From Trichobilharzia szidati (taxonomy: Eukaryota; Platyhelminthes; Trematoda; Strigeidida; Schistosomatidae), in NCBI GenBank assembly GCA_944472155.2, contig OX235272.1:18894354-18958353 (forward strand): 64,000 bases of DNA. The letters run 5' to 3'. Shown here piece by piece: positions 54,115-64,000 of the stretch. A program made the position numbers and the translations under genes. Below the pieces are notes generated by a model. The model was not told the DNA's origin and searched no databases. It worked only from the letters and a program-made list of their open reading frames with translations. Each line of letters opens with the position of its first letter. Position 1 is the first letter of the stretch.

Positions 54115-54615
54115 AGTCACATTGTATCATTCAATCAATCAATCAATCAATCATCCTTTTGTTATACAACAAAATTTAATGAATACTAATGCTCAAATTC
54201 ATCTCAACTACTTCTTCTTGTATGAGAATTAACAGATCGAACTTGTTAACATAAATAAGTAACACACTGCAAACTAAAAAAGAAAACATAGCACATTTCA
54301 AATGTGATAGCAAAATGAAAAGTTCTACGTGCCTTATCATATCTTATCATATGTACATGAGCTAGGACAGATTGAAACTCATTACTGAAATTAAGTTTGA
54401 ATGATTACACAATCATGTAATCGAAATCATTAGCTAATCACGTGCATGCGTGCACGCACACAAACATACACACAATGAGCACCAAAGTGAAAATCAATAA
54501 AACTGATTTGTACATTTGTGACAAAGGACAGTGAAAATATAGATTTCATCACCAACTCACTTGTCAGTTATAGAATTATTTTGAAAATCATTGCAGTTTT
54601 AGAAAACTGATTCAT
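54115..54615. other. Unassigned sequence
   Basis: (TCAA)n near 54128; otherwise no feature. Confidence 0.4.
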
Positions 54616-54619
54616 CCTT

Positions 54620-55575
54620 ATTATTATTATCATTATTATGTCCTTGGGTTCCTAGTGGAACATAGAGCTTCAACTGCACGTCTCCACTTGCTTCTGTCTT
54701 CTGCTGTACGTTTCACTTGCATCCATGTTAGTCCATACTGTTTCAACTCCTCTTCACACGATCTCCTCCATGTCACCCTTCGACGTCCACTCGCCGCTTC
54801 CTTTCGGATTCCACTCGAGCGTTGGCCTGACGCGCGACGTCACCCAGCGGCCTCCTCAGCCAACGAGTGTCCAATCCAGCTCCACTTTCTCCATAGTTTC
54901 TTGTTGGTTCTTGTTCTTTCCGGCCATCTGATCTTCAGTATAGAGCCAGCCATCGAAGACAGTTAGTTGTTGATAAAGGTCTGCAACAGGCTGTTGGAAA
55001 TATTCTTTGTGACCCGCCGCCAAGTTTCTGATCCATCCGTATAGAAGAAGTGACTGACTTGACGTTTGTTTTGAAAATCCGAATCATTTTGTTGTTGATG
55101 GTGAGTGAGTGACGAAGATTTCCAGATTGGTTTCAGGTTGATGAATGTGTTTCTCGCCTTCCCGATTCTCGCTCGATTTGACATCCTCGTCCGTTCCACC
55201 TGCCTGTAGTTGAGAGAATGCTCCCTAGATAAGTGAGTGAATGAAGTAACCTCTTTCAAATCCCTCCCGTTGATGATGATTGGCGGTGGATGTTGCTGCT
55301 GTTGTTGTTGTTGGTTGGTTATTTTCATAACCTCCGTCTTGTCTATGTTCACCTGGAGTCCTGTTTTCCTCAGCAGCTTCTTCGACCAGTTTGTCACTTT
55401 TCGCTTGTAAGTCTTCGATTTTGTGTGACATCAAACATAAATCATCCAAGGGAGTGATCCAGGTCTTTTAGGTTCTTCACGTTGGTCCAGGATATCCCTG
55501 TCTTCTCGTTTCCCACTGTCTGACGCATAATCCAGTCCAGTCCACCACAATTAGGAATATCATTGGTGATAAAAA
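54620..55575 (-). mobile_element. RTE-B copy
   Basis: The minus-strand frame 55397-54963 (144 codons) reads GLQVNIDKTEVMKITNQ, polyglutamine, INGRDLKEVTSF, RARIGKARNTFINLKPIWK and NISNSLLQTFINN. The broken catalytic motif (4 extra bases) lies near 55443. Tail at 54620-54665. Confidence 0.85.
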
Positions 55576-55750
55576 GCATTCTAGTCTGGGACTATTCATC
55601 AGTTTGAATCAACGACTCCATCAGACGTAGAATCCAGAAACTTCAGATTACGAGGCGAGATGATTCACAACCAAAGGAGGAAACAGCTGTCCAATGCTTC
55701 ATGGCTTTCATTGCTTCTTTAATTGATGTCAGTTCATTATCTGATTTGAA
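55576..55750. repeat. Two SINE-1 remnants facing each other
   Basis: 'ctagtctgggactattcatca' (minus) and 'ggaggaaacagctgtccaatgc ... aattgatgtcagttca' (plus) are decayed SINE-1 cores. Confidence 0.5.
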
Positions 55751-55754
55751 GTAC

Positions 55755-56028
55755 CTATTCTCATTCTGAGCTTCGAATATTCTATGTTATTTTTCAAAAA
55801 AATAAGCCTTTAAAATATCTATAAAGTGAAGTAACCTTTAACCCCTATGGGTCCCAATTTATACTAAGGACAACTAACTGTTGGGACATTAAAAAGACAA
55901 GAGTGATTGTAGTTAGTTTAGCGAAAAGTTTGATTGTTTTTTCTGCAGGTTCATTCGCTTAGCTGTTAAATCCCACTTATATACATAATAAATTTTTGGT
56001 ATGCATGTACAATGTACTGATGAAAATA
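55755..56028. other. Unassigned sequence
   Basis: No feature recognised. Confidence 0.4.
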
Positions 56029-56029
56029 T

Positions 56030-56340
56030 TATTATTATTATTATTGTTTCCTTTAATTCCTAGAGGAACATAGGGCTTCAGCCGTGCGTCTCCATTGCGT
56101 TCGGTTCTCTGCTACAGTCTTCACCTGGCTCCAAGTCTGTCCACACGCTTTCATCTCCTCTTCACATGACCTCCTCCAAGTCACCCACCCTCGCACTGAC
56201 GACCAACTCGCCGCTTCCCTTTCGGGTTCCACTCGAGCAATGGCTTGTCTAGTGATGTCACTTGATGGTTTGTTTTCTCAGAGTATGGCCAGCCAATCCA
56301 CCTCAATTCCTTCCAGCATATTTGTTGCACAATAGCTTCC
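56030..56340 (-). mobile_element. RTE-A 3' end, truncated
   Basis: Tail at 56030-56070 and C-terminal coding block. It is cut off where a CR1-like element begins. Confidence 0.82.
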
Positions 56341-56344
56341 TGGT

Positions 56345-57265
56345 TGGTTTGCACTCAGGCACTCAGGCATAACTCAACCACTCCTCTTACAGTTTGCCAA
56401 CTCGTACATTTTACTTATTCTTCTTTAATGTTCACCCTTATTCTTCCTTGGATTGCTTAAAAAAGATTATGTCATACTTCGTAGAACTCTGAAGACTGAC
56501 CTCAGTAGGACGAGTGGTATCCCATTGGGCCATATCGTTGACATTGTCACTGATAGGCACTTGATGTCATGCAACAAATTCGCTAAAGGAATTTTGTCAG
56601 ACTCTGAGCATCCACTCTACCTGCAGCTCCAACTTTGTGTCTCCTCAGGTAAAACAAGAAGTCTTTTCAGAAGAATTTATGCACGTACGTCTAAGTATAA
56701 AAATTCCACTATACCATATTTCGCGGCACGTACTTTATGTGATGAAAATAGTGTCAGGCATGAACTAACTAACCTTCTTAGCACCACTAAATAAACCATT
56801 TCCTTCACCCTTAAAGCATCAAACTTTATTGTTATTGTATTTCTTATATTTATAATCCTCTCAATTTTTTGTTTTTGTTTATTTTTTTTTCATAAGTGTG
56901 GACATAATTTAAGCTGTATTATAACTGTTAATTTTGTATTTCCCCTCATTATACTATATCAACAGAACATTAGATCCAATAATCTATAACATGCTAAAGT
57001 TTCCAAACGGAATCGACAATACCGTTTGAAACAAACTCACTGTTATTATTATTATTATATTTAATAATCTCAATTCATGCTTCGAATATTTTTGACTTTA
57101 TGTCATAAATATGGACAAATTCCTCCCATTTATTTTGTTTTAATTTTTAATTTTATATATATTTTGAGTAAATCAGATGCAATATTGTGACAAATACTGA
57201 GAATTCCATTCTGTATTATAAGTACTGCTTTTGGAATAAAGAAAATTATTGTTATTATTATTATT
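56345..57265 (+). mobile_element. CR1-like element, 3' part
   Basis: The frame 56453-56794 gives LKKDYVILRRTLKT, SRTSGIPLGHIVDIVTDRHL and LTNLLSTTK then stop, followed by the 3' untranslated region and '(ggaataaagaaaatt)(att)n'. It is the intact counterpart of the copy cut by the MULE. Confidence 0.87.
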
Positions 57266-57424
57266 AAAAAAATAAATAATCCATAAGAATTGTTGCTAAA
57301 AGTGCAAGAATCCTGAATTCCCCTCCACATTACACTAATGAAGGCTCTCAGAATAAGTAGAAGTGTCTACGTTTGGCGTATGTGTGCATCTTCCCAACTA
57401 GCTGTCTTTAAGTTGTTTTTTCTC

Positions 57425-57625
57425 AAAAACGGATCACTGAACACCAGAGAGCACTGGACGACTGCTTCGTCCTAGTTTGGGACTTTTCAACAGCGCACAC
57501 CTACGAATTTGTCAGGTGTCTAACCTCGGAACCTTCACGATACAAGACCATGTTTTTTAACTACTCAGCTACTTTTTATCCAGAGTTCAGTGACCCGTGA
57601 ATTCCGACTTCTGTCAATTCATGAT
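57425..57625 (-). repeat. SINE-1 copy, diverged
   Basis: 'ggacgactgcttcgtcctagtttgggacttttcaacagcgcac' is the reverse complement of the SINE-1 core with a mutated CTGATGA. The leader 'tgaattgacagaagtcggaattcacggg' ends it. Confidence 0.68.
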
Positions 57626-57685
57626 ATACCGCTATTATTATTATCATAGAAATACTGAGGCACATCAACAAATAAATAACTATAA

Positions 57686-57740
57686 AACACAAAATAATCG
57701 AGCAAAGAATATTCTTATCGATAAATTCCTCTTCCAGGCT
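57686..57740 (+). mobile_element. Small PLE-1 fragment
   Basis: About 50 bp ('cacaaaataatcgagcaaagaat') nearly identical to 58432-58486 on the other strand. Confidence 0.75.
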
Positions 57741-57949
57741 CTACAATTATATATGCATATGTTTATATACATAGAATATTCTAGATTAGTAGTTAATAAC
57801 AATATTAGCGTTTTTTTTAAAATAATATCGATTTGTAAAATGTATGATCACAATGGAATTACAGTTCATTAAAGATGCTTAAATTACAATAATAATAAAG
57901 ATATAATAGCGAATAGAATATCAACTAAAATTAGGGAAATTTCACAAAA

Positions 57950-58560
57950 ATTCTGGATTATTCAAACCTGGATGGCCAAGTGGTAAGGATAATGTCTGAA
58001 CTAACTTCTTTTGGATGCATAAATTAGGCTTGTTAATATGGATCCCCACAGCCTCAGCAATATTTAGAAGTCGAACTCTTAAAGCGAAATTGAGATTCGT
58101 AGGTATGCGGTAAATGACCCTGAAAGCATGATTAACGTCAATCTTGTGTTCCGTCTCCACAAGATGAGACAGAATAGCGCTGCGAATAGATTTTGTTTGT
58201 CCTTTGCTTAACCACCATGCAGGGTGATGTTCGGAAATTCGATGGGAGAAACACGCCTAATTGTACGGCCTATGTAACTGGCTCACTCCACAGGAGCAGT
58301 TAAATTGGTATATACACATGGAAGAGGCGAAATTAGGCAGTTTGTCTTTTAATCCCGAACGCAGAAGAGGAGTGGTTTTAAAGATACAGCGTAATTCGGC
58401 AGCAGGCAATGCTCTTTTTACCGCATTTCTAAGGAATTTATCGAAAAGAATATTCTTTGCTCGATTATTTTGTGTTTTATAGATGTTTGAATGAATATTT
58501 TTGCTATATTGAAATAAATAACTGTTTTTCGTCCTAGTTAAAGCTTCTTTGCTTGTCCCC
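57950..58560 (-). mobile_element. Penelope-like element (PLE-1)
   Basis: The minus-strand frames 58562-58257 and 58160-57942 give RTKNSYLFQYSKN, RNAVKRALPAAELRCIFKT, SMCIYQFNCSCG, and after breaks HKIDVNHAFRVIYRIPTN and INKPNLCIQKKLVQTLSLP. These are the linker and GIY-YIG domain of the family seen at position 1. Confidence 0.82.
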
Positions 58561-58564
58561 ATCT

Positions 58565-59155
58565 ACAACTCATTGAGGAACTTAAACCCATAAATATCAT
58601 GTTTGGAAAAAGCTTAGCCAGTGTATTATCAATTGACATCTGCTTGATGTGACAATATTCTCTTTTAATTCTGATTTTGGTTGCTTGTGAACAGCAGTGG
58701 ATAGGTAGGATGTGCATTTCATCCCATTTGGGATTCATCATCTAAATGTACCTGCATTCCCAGTGGCTGTTTTGGTTTTTTCATAGCCTAATGGATAGAT
58801 AATACTTTAGCGTTTCAAAAGATAGGTCCTGGCTTCGATTCACAGCAGGAAAAACATCAATCAATGGGGAGATGCAGGTACATCCAGATGACAAGTTCAA
58901 AATAGGAAGAGATACACATCCATCCTAGATTTCACTACTACTCATCATCATCATCATCAATCAAAATAACATTATATCAATCCTCAGACATCTTCAAAGC
59001 CCTTGTAGCAAGAACCGACATGCTGGCAGGGCCGACAATTTCGATGTAATTTCGAAACCAGTGAACGGGAAAAACAAAATTAACCTGATAAAATTCAACT
59101 TGAAATCAGTGAAATTGAATTGGCGATGACCGGCTGATTTTTGATATTGTTAATT
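58565..59155. other. Unassigned sequence
   Basis: (TCA)n near 58936; otherwise no feature. Confidence 0.4.
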
Positions 59156-59159
59156 CTCT

Positions 59160-59289
59160 GATCCTAGTGGGGACATACCACTGAGGAGTCTAAAAGTAAA
59201 AAAAAGGTCGTCCAGTACTGCATAGTTCTCTAACTGATTTCAACTAGTGATCCTGATTCTGATACCAATCAAATCCCTACAAACCAACA
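59160..59289 (+). repeat. SINE-1 3' fragment, diverged
   Basis: 'ccactgaggagtctaaaag' core remnant and the 'atccctacaaaccaacac' tail. It joins directly to the next copy head to tail. Confidence 0.6.
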
Positions 59290-59575
59290 CCTGCAGCAGG
59301 TCGGGTGTGAGGACAAATACTCGCCGAAAACATTGGCTAGCGGTTGCGCTATATCGTGAATTGGTAGAAGTTAGAATTCATGGGCCATTGGATCAGGTCC
59401 CAGTGGCTCAATGGTCTACGAGCTGGCTCGCCTTGTAACCAGAAGGTCGTGGGTTCGAACCCCGGTGGGTGCGTACTGCAGAAGAGTCCCAAACTAGGAC
59501 GAAACAACTGTCCAGTACTCCCAGGTTTTCCAATGGTTCTCTAACCAATGTCAGCTAATAATGAAATCCTGTAAC
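59290..59575 (+). repeat. SINE-1, well preserved
   Basis: Leader 'tgcagcaggtcgggtgtg', 'tggctagcggttgcgctatatcg', A-box-like 'tggctcaatggtcta', B box 'ggttcgaaccccg', then 'actgcagaagagtcccaaactaggacgaaacaactgtcc'. The core CTGATGA reads CTGCAGA here. Confidence 0.82.
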
Positions 59576-59599
59576 CAAATTAATTTGATGCTCACTAGC

Positions 59600-59821
59600 G
59601 ATTGTCTCCATGCAGGAAGTTACCACCTAGAGCTCAGGTGGGGGTCCACCTACTAGTTACTTGGCCATGAAAATGGCTATGAATATCCCGAATCGGCAGA
59701 AGTTGGAATTCATGGGTCGTTGGATCGTGTCCCAGTGATTGAATAGTCTATAAGCTCACCTTATAACCTGGATGTCCTGAATTGGAACTCTGGCAGTGGG
59801 TCCGTACTGTTAAAGTGTCCC
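59600..59821 (+). repeat. SINE-1, 5' part, interrupted by RTE
   Basis: Leader and tRNA-like region up to 'gtactgttaaagtgtccc'. The element is cut inside stem II of the hammerhead-like core and resumes at 60426. Confidence 0.72.
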
Positions 59822-59826
59822 AAGCA

Positions 59827-60420
59827 AGACAAGCTTTCACTACTCTCAAGTCTGTGTGGAGGTCAACACTCAGCACTCAGCATCAAAACGAACATAAGAT
59901 CCGGATTTTCAACTCCAATGTGAAGTCAGTGCTACTATACGGATCAGAAATTTGGCCAGCACGTCATAAAGAGCATCTCAAACAAACTACGGACCTTCAT
60001 CAACAGCTGTCTTCGCTCAATACCTGACTCAGGATCAGATGACCGGCCAGTAAAGATCAGCAACAGAGGGGGATCTCTGGCAATGAGCGAACAAACGGAG
60101 CAGGAACAGATTGTGAAACAAATAGGCAGGAAGAAATGGAAATGGATTGACTGGCCATACTCTGAGGAAACAATGCATCAAGTGACATCACTAGACAAGC
60201 CATTGCTCGCTCGAGTGGAACCCAACTGAAAGGGAAGCGGCGAGTTGGCCGTCAGTGTGAGGGTGGGTGACTTGGAGGAGGTCATGTGAAAAGGAGATGA
60301 AAGCGTGTGGGCAGACTTGGACCCAGGTGAAGTCTCTAGCAGAGAATAGAACTCAATGGAGATGCACGGCTGAATCTCTATGTTCCTCATGGAATAAAAG
60401 GAAACAATAATAATAATAAT
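59827..60420 (+). mobile_element. RTE-A copy, inserted in SINE-1
   Basis: 5' truncated at KQAFTTLKSVWRS and ending in the (TAA)n tail. AAGCA occurs at both boundaries (59822-59826, 60421-60425). Confidence 0.8.
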
Positions 60421-60520
60421 AAGCACTAAGACGAAACAGTTATCCAGTACACCCTGCTGATTTGCCAATGATAGTTCTCTAACTGATATCAACTCTTGAG
60501 CAAACCCGTAATTCTTCTTT
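60421..60520 (+). repeat. SINE-1, 3' part after RTE insertion
   Basis: 'taagacgaaacagttatccag' continues the core cut at 59821, then the SINE-1 3' region to 'gagcaaaccc'. Confidence 0.72.
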
Positions 60521-60524
60521 TTCC

Positions 60525-61635
60525 GTCTTAGAGCTTTATTTAATTAGAATAACCTTTTTTCGCTCTCTCTCTCTTTTCTATTTTTCTTTTTTCTAATATT
60601 TTAAATGTCTGAAGTGTCAGGTTAACTTCGTTTACAGTCGACCGTAAATAGAAATAGAATCCAAAAATTAGACCAAAACTTCAGTGCTTTAATGCCTTGC
60701 TGTTTTAGTATATGCAATATTGTATTTATGCGCATATAAGCGTACATTTTACAAGTTCAACAGGCTGTATTGTGATATGACAAGTACTAAATATTCAATA
60801 ATAAGAATAATAATAAATTCTGAAAATTCTGTCTCTCACTGTCTCTTTCTTCCCCCCCCCCCCGCCTCCCTTGTTGTCTCTCTCTCCTTAACGTGCACAA
60901 ACATTCACAAAGTCTACATATATTCTACAAAGGAAGGAAAAGCTAACCGAGGTACCCGTGTACGCGTGTGTAACTGTCCGTGTATGATGCCTATGTGAGG
61001 ACAAAAAAAGGAGCGTGAGTGAGCTGAGTTCAACGGGATAGTTTAGATAGATAGATAGATAGATAGATAGAAGGTAGAGAATAGTCTCAGTAGAATTATC
61101 ATAATAACAATATACACCCTACACTTTCATCTAGACTGAACGAACTCATGTTGAAACAGGCTTATTGCTTTTAAAACAAAAGAGAGACTAAAGGCAATAA
61201 TAATAATGATAAAAATAATTAATAATTAACACAGTAAATGAATCAGTTAATAAATAAATGAATGATTGAAGGAGTGAAGGTGAGGCAGAGAGAGAGAGAA
61301 AGAGAGGGGGGAGAAATTTGTACAAAACAGCAAATATCATTAGAAAGTAGAACCAGACAACTGAAACATATTCATTATATTACTTATTTTGGATATCAAT
61401 AATAATAATAATATCAATTAGTTAGTTATCAAGGTTAATGGTTATTTTAAACAAAGAAGAAGAAGAACACAATAGAGATATGAGCGCCCGAGTGTGCCAT
61501 AGCAACAAGGTGTGTGTATGAGTTTTCTTCTAAGAAGCGAAATTAATAATTAAACGTAAAAATTGAGTAACTGTGATTACAACATGTCTGTCTTTGACTC
61601 TTTGTACCTTAGGAGGCCTCTTTAGTTATTATTAT
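60525..61635. other. Unassigned, microsatellite-rich
   Basis: Contains a C run at about 60854-60863, (TAGA)n at 61040-61071, GA-rich sequence near 61290 and TAA repeats. No element or gene was recognised. Confidence 0.5.
61040..61071. repeat. (TAGA)n microsatellite
   Basis: About eight perfect tetranucleotide units. Confidence 0.95.
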
Positions 61636-61639
61636 TATT

Positions 61640-62800
61640 ATTATTATTATTAATATTATTATTGTTCCCTTGGGTTCCTAATGGAACAAAGGGCTTCAAC
61701 TACACGTCACCACTTGCTTCTGTCTTCTGCTGTACGCTTCAACTGCATCCATGTTAGTCCATACTGTTACAGCTCCACTTCACACGATCTACTCCATGTC
61801 ACCCTTGCACTGACGTCCCACTCGCCACTTCCCTTTCGGGTTCCATTTGAGCGTTGGCCTGACGCGCGATGTCACCCAGCGAGTGGCCTCCTCAGCCAGT
61901 CAGTGTCAAATCCATCTCCACTTTCTCCGGCATATTTGTTGAGCGATTGGTTCTTGTTTTGTTTTGTTTCTTCCCATAGTCGGTTTCTTGTTGGCTCTTG
62001 TTCTTTCCGGCCATCTGATTGATCTTCACTATAGAGCCAGCGAAGACAGTTAGTTGTTGATAAAGGTCTGCAACAGGTTGTTGGAAATATTCTTTGTGAC
62101 CCGAGGCCAAGTTTCTCATCCATCCGTATAGAAGAAGTGACTGACTTGACGTTTGTATTGAAAATCCGAATTTTGTTGTTGATGGTGAGTTGAGTGACAG
62201 CGGAACATTTCCAGATTGGTTTCAGGTTGATGAATGTGTTTCTCGCCTTCCCGATTCTCGCTCGATTTGACATCCTCGTCCGTGCCATCCGCCTCTAGTT
62301 GAGACAATGCTTCCTCCCTAGATAAGTGAGTGAATGAAGTAACCTCTTTCAAATCCCTCCCGTTGATGGTGATTGTCGCTGGATGTTTCTGCTGCTGTTG
62401 TTGTTGTTGGTTGGTTGGTTATTTTCATAACCTCCATCTTGTCTATGTTCACCTGGAGTCCTGTCTTTGCTACTTCTTCGACCAGTTTGTCGTTTTTCAA
62501 CTGTAAGTCTTCGATTTTGTGTGACATCAAACATAAATCATCCAAGGGCGAAATCCAGATCTTCTAGGTTGTTCACGTCGGTCCAGGATATCCCTGTCTT
62601 CTCGTTTCCCACTGTCTGACGCATAATCCAGTCCACCACAATTAGGAATATCATTGGTGATAATAAGCACCCTTGTCTGACTCCTGTGTTTACTCCAAAC
62701 GCCTCGCTGAGTTTTCCGTTGTGGATCACTTGACATGTGTCGTTGTCGTACAGCTAGCCGTTGAATAAGGTTGATGAATATTTGAGGTACGCGGAGTGAT
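61640..62800 (-). mobile_element. RTE-B copy, long
   Basis: The minus strand has GVNTGVRQGCLLSPMIFLIVVDWIM (62729-62538), then the catalytic motif broken by 4 extra bases at about 62545. The frame MDDLCLMSHKIEDLQLKN with polyglutamine and the C-terminal frames (62288-61872) follow, with the tail near 61640-61690. It starts upstream at IFINLI-like sequence near 62790. Confidence 0.87.
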
Positions 62801-62859
62801 GGATTAAAAATAACTTCATGATTACTCTTCTGATAACATGTAGTACAGTGTTGATGATA

Positions 62860-63800
62860 ATTAACTGGAAGTCCTCCACTGTTTTACTTAGTCTAGGTGG
62901 TCTTCCTCAAGGAGCCTCACTTTTTGCCTTCTTTCTCTTTAATTGGCTTGCCTCATTGTGATGATGAAGCTAATTTTATTGAGAATGGCGATGATTGGAC
63001 TGTCCTTATGCTGATTAATGTTTGGTCAAATTACTTCAAATTGAATAGCTTTTTAAGAGATAATAGTTAGCGGTCCTTCTTAAAAAATGGCTTCAAGTTA
63101 TGTCCCTCCGAATGTCAGGTTGTTATTTTCACTTTTTTAGACACAAGCGAGACTAACATGAACTGGTTCGTTCCTATGATTGTTATAACAACATAGAAGC
63201 CAATGTATTTGAAGTTTAGACCTTTTAAGTATAAGTAAAAGTGGCGTTTCCTTACAGGATGGAGTTGCTAGACTCACGCTCAATCTCACATCTTTACCGG
63301 GATTACTGTCGGCTAAGCGAGATAAAGGAGTGCGTCGACAGTTGATCGAACCGTTTGACCACTTCTCCTACAACTGACTGATTCATGCATTCTACCCATT
63401 CTTCCCCTTATCATTCCCCCTCATTCTTCCCTCGGCCTCTTAACAAAGGCCATCTCATACCACACAGAACATTGAAACCTTTAAACACGGTTACTGGTAA
63501 GTCATTTCACTCAGCTAACCGACATTGTTGTTGAAAGGTATTTTAATTGTTGCAAGCAATCAGCTAACGCCATCGTGTCGGATACTGAGCATCCTCTTTG
63601 TCTCACCTCTTCCTCCATGTATCTCATCATGTGAAATTGGAAGAAATTTCATGAGGATTTACACTAATACAGAAAAAAAAATATACAAAAATTCCACCAG
63701 ACCATATTTATCAGGGGTTTTGTGTGAATGGACGAATATCAGAAAGAGCTGACAAACCTACATAATAATCTGCCAATAAATAGTAAATTTTAACCAACAT
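62860..63800 (+). mobile_element. CR1-like element, old, interrupted by SINE-2
   Basis: Fragments of the reverse transcriptase in shifting frames (LGGLPQGASLFAFFLFN, ENGDDWTVLML, FKLCPSECQVV), a gap at about 63235-63345, then LTDIVVERYFNC, SDTEHPLC and YKNSTRPYLSGVLC. Heavily mutated. Confidence 0.7.
63235..63345 (-). repeat. SINE-2 body fragment
   Basis: The reverse complement reads 'gtcgacgcactcctttatctcgcttagcc ... gagtctagcaactccatcctgtaagg', the SINE-2 body. It lies inside the old CR1-like copy. Confidence 0.65.
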
Positions 63801-64000
63801 TGTTGTCACTCATATTTTTGTTCTGTTAACTTCAGTTTTTTTTATGACTGCTGTTTCTTTTAGGGGATACATCCTGTTAACTGTGTAGTCGCAGTTGTTT
63901 ACAGTAATCTGTAATGGAGTTATGGCTCATTGGTCAAGCTGCTCAACTTTCAACCATTGAACCAAATGTTGGAACCTGTTTACACCTACCTGGAATTGAT

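Noticed and set aside
1..64000. CRISPR arrays, operons, bacterial promoters or phage genes
   Set aside because: Introns, SINEs, non-LTR and Penelope elements show a eukaryotic genome; no regularly spaced short repeats were found.

Overview
The window is AT-rich eukaryotic DNA made almost entirely of transposable elements in many states of decay. I recognise no host gene, rRNA or ordinary tRNA gene. The mix suggests a schistosome or close trematode relative: RTE-clade (SR2-like) and CR1-like non-LTR retrotransposons, several Penelope-like elements (PLEs), Pol III SINEs carrying a hammerhead-like core (as in the schistosome Sm-alpha family), and a Mutator-like transposon whose genes carry introns of about 30-60 nt. 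The taxon is inferred from these features, not from a search.

Layout. 1-5.7 kb: PLE and RTE fragments, including an RTE endonuclease piece. 6-8.2 kb: two near-identical RTE 3' ends facing each other as a 0.75 kb inverted repeat. 8.5-16.2 kb: RTE copies, a PLE split by an inverted pair of SINEs, and a CR1-like element inserted in an RTE copy. 16.7-23.5 kb: CR1-like, RTE-B and a third non-LTR family (family D). 23540-28218: a 4.7 kb Mutator-like element (MULE) with terminal inverted repeats and an 8-bp target duplication. It sits in the last codons of a CR1-like ORF and carries two convergent spliced genes: a DDE/SWIM transposase on the minus strand and an unknown 177-residue protein on the plus strand. 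28.7-37.2 kb: RTE, PLE and a 2 kb CR1-like copy inside a broken RTE. 37.5-46.9 kb: SINE-rich, with two palindromic or head-to-head SINE pairs, a further degenerate facing pair, and PLEs with inverted terminal repeats. 46.9-51.8 kb: unclassified short inverted-repeat elements, a telomere-like tract, and a PLE carrying two later insertions with target duplications. 52.5-64 kb: a PLE with ~280 bp inverted terminal repeats, RTE, CR1-like and SINE copies.

How the parts relate. RTE elements probably supply the machinery for one SINE family, because that SINE ends in an RTE 3' tail. Insertion order can be read at many sites (SINE in PLE, RTE in PLE, RTE in SINE, CR1 in RTE, MULE in CR1). The best candidate for something undescribed is the two-gene MULE. 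Next are the recurrent inverted SINE pairs and the RTE inverted repeat whose target duplications appear exchanged. All spliced models, family names and ages were read by eye; no alignment or search was run.
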